Of a DNA stretch of 64,000 nt, positions 39,001 through 51,800 are shown one piece after another. A program made the translations under genes and the position numbers. The notes beneath the pieces were generated by a model, which saw only the letters and a program-made list of their open reading frames with translations, was not told the origin of the DNA and did no database searches. The first letter of the stretch is position 1. Each line of letters opens with the position of its first letter. The stretch comes from Varroa destructor (Eukaryota; Arthropoda; Arachnida; Mesostigmata; Varroidae): contig NW_019211457.1 in assembly GCF_002443255.2 (NCBI RefSeq), forward strand, positions 22,134,900 through 22,198,899, given 5' to 3'.

Positions 39001-42000
39001 GGTCAAACTCGTTCGGACATTGAAGTACCAGATAAGTCTCTTCTCTGCTACAACGGCTAAATGGCCAGACCCGTTGAGGCTTTCAAGTACCAGGTATTTC
39101 TCGATGTTGATGGTCAAATTCGTTGAGGCTTTCAAGCACTAGGTGGCTTTCCTTCCAGTCACAACGGCCAGATAGTCAAACTCGTTCGGATTTTGAATTA
39201 CCAGATGGCTCTTTTCTCTGCCAGAACGGCTAAATGGCCAAACCCGTTGAGGCTTTCAAGTACCAGATGGTTCTCGATGTTGGTGGCAAAACACCTTTAA
39301 GCTTTTAAGTACCAGTGACTCTCTTATCTGCCACAACCGCCGGATGATCGAACTCGTTGGGTCTTTAAATTACCAGATAGCTCTCTTTTTCACCGCAACG
39401 GCTAGACGACCAAACTTGTTAGGGCTTTCAAGTACCAGATGGCTCTCTTTTCACTGCCACAACAGCCAGATTGTTAGACTCATTAAGGCTTTCAAGAACC
39501 AAATAATTCTCGATATTAATGGCCAAACTCGTTGAGGCTTTCCAGTACCAGATGGCTTTCTTCCCTGCCACAACAGCTAAACAGCCAAACTCGTTAAAGT
39601 TTTCAAATGCCAGATGGTTCTCTATGTTGATGGCAAAACTCATTTGAGCTTTCAAGTGCCGGTGACTCTCTCATCTGGCACATGGCAAGATGGCCAAACG
39701 CATTGGGACTTTGAAGTACCAGATAGCTTTTTTTTCACCGCAACAGCTAGATGACCAAATTTGTTAAGGCTTTCAAATACCAAATGGCTCTCTTCTCTGC
39801 CACAACAGCCAGACGGTTAGACTGATTAAGGCTTTCAAGAACCAAATAATTCTCGATGTTAATGGCCAAACTCGTTGAGACTTTCGAGTACCAGATGGCT
39901 CTCTTCTCTGCCACAACGGCTAAACAGCCAAACTCGTTAAAGTTTTCAAGTGCCAGTGACTCTCTCATCTGGCACATGGCAAGATGGCCAAACGCATTGG
40001 GACTTTGAAGTACCAGATAGCTTTTTTTTCACCGCAACAGCTAGATGACCAAACTTGTTAAGGCTTTCAGATACCAAATGGCTCTCTTCTCTGCCACAAC
40101 AGCCAGATGGTTAGACTCATTAAGGCTTCCGAGAACCAAGTAATTCTCGATGTCAATGGCCAAACTCGTTGAGGCTTTCAAGTACCAAATGGCTCTCTTC
40201 CCTGCCACAACGGCTAAACGACCAAACTCGTTAAAGTTTTCAAGTACCAGATGGTTCTCGATGTTAATGGCCAAACTCATTGAGGCTTTCCAGTACCAGA
40301 TGGCTTTCTTCCCTGCCACAATAGCCAGACGGTTAGACTGATTAAGGCTTTCAAGAACCAAATAATTCTCAATGTTAATGGCCAAACTCGTTGAGACTTT
40401 CGAGTACCAGATGGCTCTCTTCTCTGCCACAACGGCTAAACAGCCAAACTCGTTAAAGTTTTCAAGTGCCAGTGACTCTCTCATCTGGCACATGGCAAGA
40501 TGGCCAAACGCATTGGGACTTTGAAGTACCAGATAGCTTTTTTTTCACCGCAACAGCTAGATGACCAAACTTGTTAAGGCTTTCAGATACCAAATGGCTC
40601 TCTTCTCTGCCACAACAGCCAGATGGTTAGACTCATTAAGGCTTCCGAGAACCAAGTAATTCTCGATGTCAATGGCCAAACTCGTTGAGGCTTTCAAGTA
40701 CCAAATGGCTCTCTTCCCTGCCACAACGGCTAAACGACCAAACTCGTTAAAGTTTTCAAGTACCAGATGGTTCTCGATGTTAATGGCCAAACTCATTGAG
40801 GCTTTCCAGTACCAGATGGCTTTCTTCCCTGCCACAATAGCCAGACGGTTAGACTGATTAAGGCTTTCAAGAACCAAATAATTCTCAATGTTAATGGCCA
40901 AACTCGTTGAGACTTTCGAGTACCAGATGGCTCTCTTCTCTGCCACAACGGCTAAACAGCCAAACTCGTTAAAGTTTTCAAGTGCCAGATGGTTCTCGAT
41001 GTTGATGGCAAAACTCGTTTGAGCTTTCAAGTGCCAGTGACTCTCTCATCTGGCACATGGCAAGATGGCCAAACGCATTGGGACTTTGAAGTACCAGATA
41101 GCTTTTTTTCACCGCAACAGCTAGATGACCAAACTTGTTAAGGCTTTCAGACACCAAATGGCTCTCTTCTCTGCCACAACAGCCAGATGGTTAGACTCAT
41201 TAAGGCTTCCGAGAACCAAGTAATTCTCGATGTCAGTGGCCAAACTCGTTGAGGCTTTCAAGTACCAAATGGCTCTCTTCCCTGCCACAACGGCTAAACG
41301 ACCAAACTCGTTAAAGTTTTCAAGTACCAGATGGTTCTCGATGTTAATGGCCAAACTCATTGAGGCTTTCCAGTACCAGATGGCTTTCTTCCCTGCCACA
41401 ATAGCCAGACGGTAGACTGATTAAGGCTTTCAAGAACCAAATAATTCTCGATGTTAATGGCCAAACTCGTTGAGGCTTTCAAGTACCAAATGGCTCTCTT
41501 CCCTGCCACAACGGCTAAACGACCAAACTCGTTAAAGTTTTCAAGTGCCAGATGGTTCTCGATGTTGATGGCAAAATTCCTTTAAGCTTTTAAGTACCAG
41601 TTACTCTTTTATCTGCCACAACGGCCAGATGGCCAAACTCGTTGGGACTTTGAATTACCAGATAGCTTTCTTTTTTACCGCAATGGCTAGACGATTAAAC
41701 TTGTTAGGACATTCAAGTACCAGATGGCTCTCTTCCCTCCCACAACAGCCAAACGGTTAAACTGATTAAGGCTTTCAAGAACCAAATAATTCTCGATGTT
41801 AATGGCCAAACTCATTGAGGTTTTCCAGTACCAGATGGCTTTCTTCCCTGCCACAACAGCCAGACGGTTAGACTGATTCAGGCTTTCAAGAACCAAATAA
41901 TTCTCGATGTTAATGGTCAAACTCGTTGAGGCTTTCCAGTACCAGATGGCTTTCTTCCCTGCCACAACGGCTAAACGGCCAAACTCGTTAAAGTTTTCAA

Positions 42001-43385
42001 GTGCCAGATGGTTCTCGATGTTGATGGCAAAATTCCTTTAAGCTTTTAAGTACCAGTGACTCTCTAATCTGCCACATGGCCAGATGGCCAAACCCGTTGG
42101 GACTTTGAAATACCAGATAGCTTTCTTTTTCACCGCAATGGCTAGATGATCAAACTTGTTAGGACTTTCAAGTACCAGATGGCTCTCTTCTCTGCCACAA
42201 CAGCCATATGGTTAGACTCATTAAGGCTTTCAAGAACCAGATAACTCTTGATGTTAATAACCAAACTCGTTGAGGCTTTCAAGTACCAAATGGTTCTCTT
42301 TTCTGCCACAACAGCTAAACGACCAAACTCGTTAAAGTGTTCAAGTACCAGATGGTTCTCGATATTGATGGCAAAACTCCTTTAAGCTTTTAAGTACCAC
42401 TTACTCTTTTATCTGCCTCAACGGCCAGATGGCCAAACTCGTTGGGACTTCGAATTACCAGATAGCTTTCTTTTTTATTGCAATGGCTAGACGATCAAAC
42501 TTGTTAGGACATTCAAGTACCAGATGGCTCTCTTCCCTCCCACAACAGCCAGACGGTTAAACTGATTAAGGCTTTCAAGAATCAAATAATTCTCGATGTT
42601 AATGGCCAAACTCGTTGAGGCTTTCCACTACCAGATGGCTTTCTTCCCTGCCACAACGGCTAAACGGCCAAACTCGTTAAAGTTTTCAGTGCCAGATGGT
42701 TCTCGATGTTGATGGCAAAACTCATTGAGGCTTTCCAGTACCAGATGGCTTTCTTCCCTGCCACAACAGCCAGACGGTTAGACTGATTAAAGCTTTCAAG
42801 AACCAAATAATTCTCGATGTTAATGGTCAAACTCGTTGAGGCTTTCCAGTACCAGATGGCTTTCTTCCCTGCCACAACGGCTAAATGGCCAAATTCGTTA
42901 AAGTTTTCAAGCACCGGATGGTTCTCGATGTTGATGCCGAAACTCGTTTGGGCTTTTGAGTACCAGTTACTCTCTTATCTGCCATAAGGGCCAGCTGGCC
43001 AAACTCGTTGGGAGTTTGAAGTACCAGACAGCTTTCTTTTTCACCGCAATGGCTAGATGACCAAACTCGTCGGAGCTTTCAAGTACCAGATGGCTCTCTT
43101 CTCTGCCACAACAGCCAGATGGTTAGACTCATTAAGGCTTCCGAGAACCAGATAGTTGTCGATGTTAATGGCCAAACTCGTCGGAGCTTTCGAGTACCAG
43201 ATGGTTCTCTTCCCTGCCACAACGGCTAAATGGTCAAACTCGTTAAAATTTTCATGTGCCAGATGCTTCTCGATGTTGATGGCAAAGCTCGTTTGGGCTT
43301 TTAGGTACCAGTGGCTCTTTTATCTGGCACATGGCCAGATGGCCGAACTCGTTAGGACTTTGAAGTACCAGATAGCTTTCTTTTA
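39001..43385 (+). repeat. Minisatellite family B, block 2 (large array with 111-bp composite unit)
   Basis: Alternating 62-bp and 49-bp units give a strict 111-bp period in places. The CTCGATGT/CTCAATGT landmark occurs at 40,146, 40,257 and 40,368, exactly 111 bp apart. Because 111 is divisible by 3, the minus strand stays open for long runs (up to 157 codons at 40,557-41,030) with a 37-residue repeating motif (AIWYLKAS ... NIENYLVLE ... LAVVA). These frames start inside the repeat, stop repeatedly along the array and have no flanking gene, so I treat them as repeat translations. Confidence 0.9.
40051..41413 (+). repeat. Higher-order repeat of 516 bp in family B
   Basis: The landmark AAACTTGTTAAGGCTTTCAG occurs at 40,051, 40,567 and 41,131 (spacings 516 and 564). 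The first two copies look identical by eye except that the second carries one extra ~48-bp unit at about 40,986-41,034. The third has only a few substitutions before a 1-bp deletion at about 41,413. A truncated copy begins at about 39,757 (AAATTTGTTAAGGC). Such identity implies very recent unequal exchange, or an assembly duplication. Confidence 0.85.
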
Positions 43386-43440
43386 ATTTCAACACCGCAA
43401 ATCACCACAGTTCGCTCCGGGGGAAAGAGGGGTCACAGTT

Positions 43441-43467
43441 TCCACACACACATATATATATACACAC
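43441..43467. repeat. (CA)n(TA)n(CA)n microsatellite
   Basis: A short compound dinucleotide run lies just after the end of the family B array. Confidence 0.85.
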
Positions 43468-43901
43468 GTCGTGTCCATTCAGTGCAACGCGGTATCTGCG
43501 AAAACAAACATTTGAGCGAAGATCTGACTGCCACCTGACTTTTTGTCGATGTCGATCAGCTGAAGAAATCGCTGCAGGAAGCGGGGCTCTTCCGGCGAAA
43601 GTGATAGAAAGCCAGGGCAGCAGTGGCGGATGCAGACAAAACAGCAGAAACAGTCGCCGCAAATGCAGCTGTTGCTACAGTAAAAGTTGCGTATGTTGAT
43701 CAGGCACGCTGTCGAGCACAGCGCCAGGGGATCGACAGCAGCTTGCTCGCCAAATCGATCGGGTTCATCCGTCGTAGCTGGTCGCTTACTCCATGGCTAG
43801 CGCTTCTATCACCAGTATGGTCGTTTCAACTGCGGAGAGGAGCGAAGAATAGACTAGCGCTAGTAATTGTTTCGGCGCAGAAATGCAAATTTTCTCGTCG
43901 G

Positions 43902-43927
43902 GCCAGCCAGCCAGCCAGCCAGCCAGG
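43902..43927. repeat. (CCAG)n tetranucleotide repeat
   Basis: About six perfect CCAG copies are present in CG-rich sequence. Confidence 0.9.
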
Positions 43928-44136
43928 CCCTTGGCCGTCCGCCGGCCGCTGCTGTCTCGTTCCAGAGGAGGCCGGTTGTAGCAACGCACAAGAACCGAGG
44001 TCGCTTGAAGTATACGCGCTGCTATTCACTGCCAATGCTGACCTGGATCCGAAGGAAGAAGACTGACTAAGCGATTGAAGACGATTTCTGAGCACCGGGA
44101 CAAAAAGTAGCAACGAACCTCCGTGTGGTGAAGGCT

Positions 44137-44170
44137 ACGCGGTGGCCGAGTGGCTGGTAACACGCGGACA
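44137..44170 (+). mobile_element. tRNA-like head fragment (A box only)
   Basis: CGCGGTGGCCGAGTGGCTGG matches the 5' end and A box of Leu/Ser-type tRNAs very well and is close to the head of the SINE-like copies. No B box or acceptor pairing follows, so it is a fragment, not a tRNA gene. Confidence 0.3.
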
Positions 44171-44577
44171 AAGTGAAAGTGATTATTTTCGTAATTTTCG
44201 TAAAAAAACATAAACACAGCAACAAAACAGTAATTATTTCGCTTGTGGTTATTGTTGTTATTATTATTGCAGCAACAGCAGAAAGACTCTGTTGTATTGT
44301 GTGCTATCAATGGCGGCCAACCGCTGACGGTTGGTAGGGCTCAATTCAGTTTTAGTCAGAAAAAATTAAAAGAAGCATAGCAGACGTCGCTGTTGTCCTT
44401 TTAATTGGAGAGAATGCTAGCGCTTAGAAAATATTAGTCGGAAAAAAGATGAATCTTGTTAAAGGCAAGCAGATTATATTTATATGGCTGATGCTATAAT
44501 TATCGTTGCCACTCTGCTGTTTAATGACTTAAATGAAATTATACGTTTTTTTCTAATAGAGAACAGATACAGAGAGC

Positions 44578-44581
<4 letters not shown>

Positions 44582-44613
<32 letters not shown>
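44582..44613. repeat. (TA)n microsatellite
   Basis: This is a pure TA run of about 16 copies. Confidence 0.95.
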
Positions 44614-44614
<1 letters not shown>

Positions 44615-46176
44615 CACTCTCTATGTTTTTTCGCTTATATCAGTAAATTCAGATCTAGTCTACGCATATGTAAACGTGCTCGATTTTGAATTGAAGTTGC
44701 AATCGTTACATGTAGCTATACAGCCGCGCTGACGTATTCGTTAATGGATAATATGTTCGTACTCATACCTCGATCTTTTTTACTATGCACTTTATATCGG
44801 GGTCGTTGTTGTCGTCCCGATGGTATTGGTGTGTAATGCATGGTTGACCCATAAACGAAAGGGAAGATCTGGCATAGTAAATGTCCATCAACATCAAACA
44901 CATCGCACGGATGCCCACGGACAAACTCAACGAATCGCCAAAGACTCTTCCTCTATCGGGTCCGTGGCATTGATTGAAGTATCTACCACAACCCAGTGAT
45001 GATTCCACAATGTTGCTCTATGTCGACGCATACGTTGCCTGCTCCGTCGTCGGTCGTAGCTGTTAAGACTTTTCGGCCGTCGTGGTCCTGTCGAGGGCTA
45101 TTCGGTTTGCTGGTCCATTTTGTCCCTGGTAGTTTTTAGGGGCAAGGAATTCCTGTCTGGCAGAGCTATCATTGTTAGCACGTGGCTGTCCGCGACGGAG
45201 TGTCTGAACGACTAACAGCTCAACAGCAGCGGGTTGAGAGCTACATCGTCGTCATGTATTTTGCTATTTATGTTTATTATTCTTTCGTTTCCCCCTTCTC
45301 GCACGTGTCTTTTTCTTATCGAAATGGATGCCTTCTCCTCTATATCTTCCTATGGAGGCATTTTCCTTAAAAATATTCAACTTACCCCACTTCTGCAAAT
45401 AGTCTAGGGCTTTTGAGTGGTCCCACTGGCTTCTGGCATCATATCGCATAGCCACAACATTACCAACGACAATTGCTCGATTCAGTTTCTTGCGAACGTC
45501 TGGGTTCGCTGTTCCCTTTGCTTACACTTAGTCAAGTCAATGTTGAGTAACTGCTCTGTCGCTGGGTCGCTGCCAACCTTTGTATCTACATTTTGTATAT
45601 AGTCCTATTCTGTCTATGATAGCTTCGCATCTACGAAATGCAAAGTTTTGGTAACTTCTGGACATCGTACGACCTGCATCTGGGTCGATGCGACTCAGAT
45701 GAAACTTCGGGTAGAACGGGCGTTATGTTGGATATGAATGAGACATAATATTCGAGATGCGCGTGTCTTTTCTTCCTTCTGCACCTTTCCGACCCTCAGC
45801 CAGCCACAACAGGACAATTTACGCATCGGCTTAACGTCCGCCTGACTCTCTGTATCTGTGAGAGTATAGTACGTCGTCATATTTTTGCCGTGGTCGGACA
45901 CTTTTTTCGTATCTGTTTGGTTTTGTCGCTGCCTTTGCTGCTGCTGTTGTTATTATTGCTATTGCCTCGACTTAGCGTAGCAGAAACAGTTTGTATGATG
46001 AACGCTGTCGTGCGAGACCGGATACGTAAATCGACGGCTCGTTATTTGCAACGGCTGCAGCAGTCAGGCCTGAAAAACAGCTTTTTTCGTCTTTGTTGTC
46101 CAATCTGTGCAAAAAACGAAGTGAGCTACAGGCTGATCAACAATGGTCAGCTCTTTGGCGCTTACTAGATAACCAC

Positions 46177-46202
46177 CACAACAACAACAACAACAACAAT
46201 AA
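46177..46202. repeat. (AAC)n trinucleotide repeat
   Basis: About eight CAA/AAC copies are followed by AAT-rich triplets. They would encode Asn or Gln runs if translated, but no gene is supported. Confidence 0.85.
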
Positions 46203-46545
46203 CAAAAGCAATAATAATCGTAGAAACAACACGGGAGAAATTTATTCGCGGACGGGATTAAAAACTGATATATTTTTCAACTATTGCGGACACGGTGACG
46301 AGAGGACAAATTCCTAGCAACGTTAAAAGAAGCATATGGCAAGGATTGCGAGTGAAATATTGAGAGGAGCGTCCGTCTAACTGTAGCCTTTGAGGATGGA
46401 TATTTTGAACTATAAAAATCCTCGTCTTATAGATGAGTTTATAACGGAAAGGGGATTAAGCTACGATGAAATACTATAGTCGATATTACGAAAACTTCAA
46501 TTGAATTAATAAAAAAGGAAATCAATCTACGTTGAATGTATAAAC

Positions 46546-46571
46546 TATATATATATATATATATATATATA
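46546..46571. repeat. (TA)n microsatellite
   Basis: This is a pure TA run of about 13 copies. Confidence 0.95.
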
Positions 46572-47840
46572 ACCAAAATCGATACTGTTCCTGCTTGGCG
46601 TGTTAGACAAGCGCCTAATGATGAGGACTCTCGCATTGTATTGTTTGACAAAGCCATAGCCGATTTCATAGGACTTCCATTAACAATGCCTTGCTTTCTA
46701 CATGTTGCGGATCATTCAAAAATATGATTAGTAAAAAGTGTAATACTGCTGATGTTGACTAAACATGTAGACTAAAGCTAGGTACTATCACTTTAAGTAT
46801 TTGAAAAAAATCGTTGATTGTCCTGTGTAGGGACCATGACTGCGGATCCGACACTTTTCCCAACCCTTCATTGCGACAGGGAAAAATTCTACGCCATCAT
46901 CTAACGTAATCGGCTTTAAGTTTTTAGAGTACTATATACCGCGACTTGCAAACGGTACCTATGTGGTGTTTACGTCTTTTTCGTTAATTCATGCCCCCCA
47001 CCGAGGCCTTACCAATGATTCTCAAAGTTCGATAGCAACGCTTACATTGTTATAAGACAGATTGATTGTTTTTACTATCGCTGGAAGTTTGCACTGCTCT
47101 GGCAAATTGGGAGCCGATGAATCGGCAAGCGTTTGATCGGGTCAACGTCTCGACCTCCCTGGGCTCCAGCAGCACGGACACCATGTTTTTGCCGTCTTCG
47201 ATTTAACGATGTTGTTGAAGCGTCATGTATGCGGGTGATGTTGCTTCGGGCTGTGTCATGTTGACTTCGGATGGTGTTTGGGACTACGGTGAGGATAACG
47301 TTAAACGCTGAAACCAACATCGACGTCAGCAACAGCCCCGATTAGAATCACCTACCGGTTCCGGAGTTACCCACCGGGGCCATTTATTCAGCTAGTCATG
47401 CACGCGGTTACTGTACCTACTGCCATAGATGCCCCTTTGCGAATATGCAATATCGTGGTATAACTAGCCATACATGCAGGCCTGCTGGATACACGCATCT
47501 CCACGAACATTGTCACTTGTTAGTTTTACCTCCTCGTTGGTATACCCCCGGCAGCGGAGGCTGACAGCAGCGGGTTTCAGTGCGGGCCGGTTTGATTCGA
47601 TTTGACAATATCCAAGACTCGGCACCGTTGTCCGATAGGAGTCGAACTCCAGAACCCAGTTGGCTGCCTGCAGCACTTCAAGTGTCGCTGACCCGCGATG
47701 GATCATGGCCGCGATGAATCCCGCGTGCCGCAATATCAGACGATCCTCTTGTCGTCGCAAAGATGCCAGCGGCCACAGGGGCTGTAGACGTGATAGCGCT
47801 CCTATGAAAAACAAGGGTACATGGTCGCGGGCGTATTTGG

Positions 47841-47863
47841 CGTCGTCGTCGTCGTCGTCGTCA
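47841..47863. repeat. (CGT)n trinucleotide repeat
   Basis: About seven CGT/GTC copies are followed by CATCAT. Confidence 0.85.
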
Positions 47864-48723
47864 TCATATCCATGACTTATATCGCTGCTCCTGAAAGTAA
47901 GTCCGCCGTGCTGTTCTTAGCGCTGCTGTTGTTGCTGCTACTGCCGACATTCGAGATGTTCTAACTAATGACAGTTGGTGACCGATATGAACACGCTAAT
48001 GTAGTTCAGCTGAGAGTCTAATATATCGTGCGGCTTTGATGCGCTACAACATAACGGGTCAAATCGGTCGCTATAGAATCATAGCTTCATAGCCATAGCA
48101 TATAGCTGTCATAGCCCTGGCGGGATTACTAAACATAATATAACTCTCACAGCTGCGGCTGCTGACCATCATCATCGTTACAATGGTCAGCAGGTGGCCC
48201 AAGAGCTGGGCTGACCCATGTTTTCGAATGGACCACTTTGTTTGCTTGCTCCGCCTGCAAATATCTGTTTCTTCGCACATAGTTGTGTCGGTATTGTTGT
48301 TGTTACTGTGTTGCCTGTAGTGAATAACACGCGGTGGCATCAGGCGTGAGCTGTTATCGACGGCTGCTTCAAGAACGGCGGCAACGAGACGGCTAGTGGC
48401 ATTTAACAGACAGCAGGTCCGAAACAAATGGCAGACGCAACGAACACAAGCGCACAGTTATCCATGAGCGCGCGCAGAGTCTTCTAAAAGGAAAAGAATC
48501 GGAAAGGCAACGCCACAATGACACTGGAAACTGCGATGGCCAATGACTTATAAAAATACCACCATCAGACGTAACAAATATCTTCAATCAAGATCTCAAC
48601 AAAGAGTGTCATATTCTCCGTCTGTATTAATTAGATATCTACCTGTTCTGCATTGTAGTATTGTGCATTTGTATGCTCGGATAAATCTTACGAGTTTTAT
48701 ACATGCTATAACTACCAAGAATT

Positions 48724-48830
48724 GCTTCAGACTACTGGCCCGTTGTGGTGCAAAAAGGTTTCGAACCTAGGCTATCAGGTGGCCTACAGTCTCGCAGGCA
48801 CACATGTTGCCTTTGCACTGTCACGGGGAT
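48724..48830 (-). mobile_element. tRNA-derived SINE-like copy
   Basis: The minus strand carries a B box (CTAGGTTCGAAACC), an upstream GGCAACATGTGTGCCTGCGA segment and the family tail (CGGGCCAGTAGTCTGAAGC). These blocks follow the same order as the 57,246 copy: AACATGT-like, CTAGGTTCGAA or ATAGGTTCGAA, then GGGCCA and GTCTGAAG. Confidence 0.6.
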
Positions 48831-51800
48831 GTGCCTATTGCATGCCTAACAATTTAAAGGGGATCATAGTCTTGGTGCATTTTATTTTTAGCGATAGTCC
48901 TGTTAAGATACACGATGATGAGGATAGTGAGGTGTAAAAATGAAATGGCATATGTGAAAATATAGAGATTTGAAACATTATTATGAAATTTAATCAATCG
49001 GGCTTTTAGCTTGTCCTCAATAGATCGTACACTCAGCATACAACCTTTATTAATTTCATATGTGAGTCAACTTAGGCAAGCAAATCGATATCTATTTCGC
49101 TGTCTTCGTATGTAGACCGCAAACATAAATATCTGTCATATTCCTCGGAAGATGGATTGAAAATGCCCCTTCGCCGTTATAAGATACATTTGTTGTGGTC
49201 GGGACGGACCGTCAATCGAGCCTGTTTGACGACAAACTTTCTCAGAGTATTAGCTTTACACATAAGGCATACATTTATATACATACATAGATGCATCGTT
49301 TCCCATGCACTCACACGCCATTGTACTGTTATGTTTGAGCGACAACATTACAAACTAGCTTTGTTTTTGTTCGCCCGTTTCTACTTTATTTTTCTAGCGC
49401 TCTCCGTCGTTCGTATGCACGCACGATGACAATATCTAATGGCAAAAATAATAAGTATTTCGGATATAGGCGCTGCTGCCGCAACAGAGATACGGCCGCC
49501 TCCACTGTCCGTTCGGGAAGACGGCACCTAGCTCCTCTAGCTAATGACACGATAGGACGCTAACAACAGCGACAGCGATAGCACCAATAAAACAGCAGGT
49601 CCATGCACCTCTGCTGCGACATGGTACGCATTTATGTGACTCATACATTGTCGTGCGCAAAAATACGACGCTCTATGGAGTTGCCACTGTTGTACCCATT
49701 GGCCACACAGTTGTCCTACATGGTAACTAGAGCTCTCTCACGTTGGAGTTGCAGCTGTTTAATTATCAGATTGCCCATGAATGAGTATGGTTACGTCGGG
49801 GCCAACTGACGTCTCAAACGACGAGCGAGTTCGCTAATCAATCACTCTAATTATCAGCGTCAACAGATTACCGTCACATGGTGATTATCGATATTGTGCC
49901 GACAGCACGGCGGGATAGACAAGCGGGGACGCATAAACAGATAAAAGAAGGAAGATTTGCTGATTCAATCCAACCGGAGAAGCGTTACTGCGCGCGAAGG
50001 TGGCAGGGCAAGCAGACGAACGAGTTGTTCTGAAACGCTTCCCTTCTAGTTATTTAGTGTATTGTCTGATAGGGCATGACAATACTTTGGGGCGTCACTC
50101 CGGGTAACTTCATAAGTGGTACTTCTCGATGAGTACTAGTGAATCAGGGAATTACAAATTCACTCTGCCCAAACTGAGCATAAAAACTCTGCTGTAAATT
50201 GGCTCGCACATCCATCCGTCGTACTACAATTGTTGATTATATACAGTATCCACAGTAGCGATAACAAGCAAGTAGCAACCCCCTAACGGTTGCTAGAGCA
50301 AGCTCCTTGTTTTTGCCTACTTAACCATTCGTCAATTTTCTTTGAAAGTCCCTCGCTGTTATTATAGGTATTTAGGTATTATATGTTCTATAATTATGTT
50401 TTGTACGGTGACCAAAGGGTTAATTAGGTGGACAATGTATACGAGGAAACAACAAAGCGGGATTCTACAGGGTTTATAAGCCTAGGGGAACATTTTCGAA
50501 TGAATTATTTGTAACATGCTTACACATTATTATGTTATTTATATGATAGGTTGATGACTATGATGGGCGATTAACGACACATGGGTATTTAACATGACTT
50601 TGTATGAATACAGAAAATTTCACATAGCAAGCAACACGGAGCTAACGAATGCTATAGCCAGAGACGGACCCATCTAATTCGCTCAAACAATAAGACATCT
50701 ATTCTTTTTCATTTTCCATTATCTATCAGTTACAAGATGTTTAGGAAAACATTGCCTGAACAGACCAGTTTCGCAATTGTTAGCTTGAGACAATAGTTAT
50801 CGGAAATAATGGAAGATTCAATAAAGTAGAATTGATCCCTCTTTCAGGATACCACTGAGAAAGACAAGACATTTAAGGTTACTTTCGCTTAATTATGTCG
50901 GTCTACCTAAGTGTATCATCGTTAGGCAACAAAGTACGTACACAAAAAGTAAGTATTCATGTCTTATTCTGTGCTATTAAGCAAACTTCGCTATAGGTAA
51001 CTGGGAACTTTCTCGGGTCATTACAGGCGTCTCTATAGTTAGGTGATTATTTAGAGGGAACCATACGAACGCGCAGTATAGCCGAGAAACAGCTGCCGTT
51101 GACGGTTGGTAGACGGTTGACGTCCGATCCAACCATCATTATTAGCCAGAGCCATCGTGATGAAAATCAAGGAATGAACAACAACAGGCAAATCGTCTGC
51201 AATGCGAATGGTTCTAGTACCTGCATAATGGGGTGGGAGGTCTCTATGAAATCCATGTTCGTTTGGCGTGGGTCTCTCGTTGTGTGTATCCACTCGAAAC
51301 GCTGCGTCTGCTGCTGATCACTGTATGATGTAGGTGTCCTTTCCCGATTGTCGTTTAGCCGCTCTTCGGTGTCTGGAGTAAATCAACGACAAGTAAATAA
51401 GCGACAAAAGTCCTCACTTATGCTGGGCACCGTTAACGATGTCCGTCGCTCGGGTTTTGAGTATATGGAGGAACATAGGGCCGGGTGGATTAGACGAAAT
51501 CATATAGCCTTCTTCTCTATTACCCCTCTGGGCAACTAAAGGAGTTTGGTGTTATATAGATCGTCTAAAATGGACCACCCACGTATCTTTACGTATCTGC
51601 TTTTCTGTAAGGACTAAATAATGGTATGGCAAGCAGGTGACGAGAAGCCAAGCAATGGCGAGTCGCTGAAGGAGACAGAACGTGGAGGCTAGTTCAGTAA
51701 AATAATAGTCTTCAAGACACGCACGTTCGTATAGCTATTTTCGGATTGATGGTGCGAAAGATTGCTATCGTAGTTGACGTTCAGATAAAAATGGTACCAA

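Larger units (their letters stand above)
43386..48723. other. CpG-rich region continuing beyond the array, no gene assigned
   Basis: Triplet-rich, CpG-rich sequence like 36,600-38,975 resumes here. The longest frame outside the repeats (43,623-44,066, 147 codons) starts at GTG with no in-frame ATG near its start. It crosses the (CCAG)n run and overlaps open frames on the other strand, so it is not supported. A frame at 45,890-46,168 looks signal-peptide-like (leucine run) only because of a CTG/TTG tract, and it also lacks an ATG start. Non-coding 5' or intronic sequence of a large gene is possible. Confidence 0.4.

Noticed and set aside
40557..41030. 157-codon minus-strand open frame
   Set aside because: It lies wholly in the family B minisatellite; the frame stays open because the composite unit is 111 bp, and it ends within the array.
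43623..44066. 147-codon plus-strand open frame
   Set aside because: It begins at GTG with no in-frame ATG near the start, crosses a (CCAG)n run, overlaps open frames on the other strand, and has no recognised domain; CG-rich DNA has few stops.
44137..44170. tRNA-Leu/Ser gene
   Set aside because: Only the A-box end matches; no B box or acceptor stem follows.
45890..46168. Signal-peptide-like plus-strand frame
   Set aside because: The leucine run comes from a CTG/TTG tract and there is no ATG start.
47600..47720. tRNA-like GAGTTCGACTCC on the minus strand
   Set aside because: No A box or cloverleaf pairing could be found around it.
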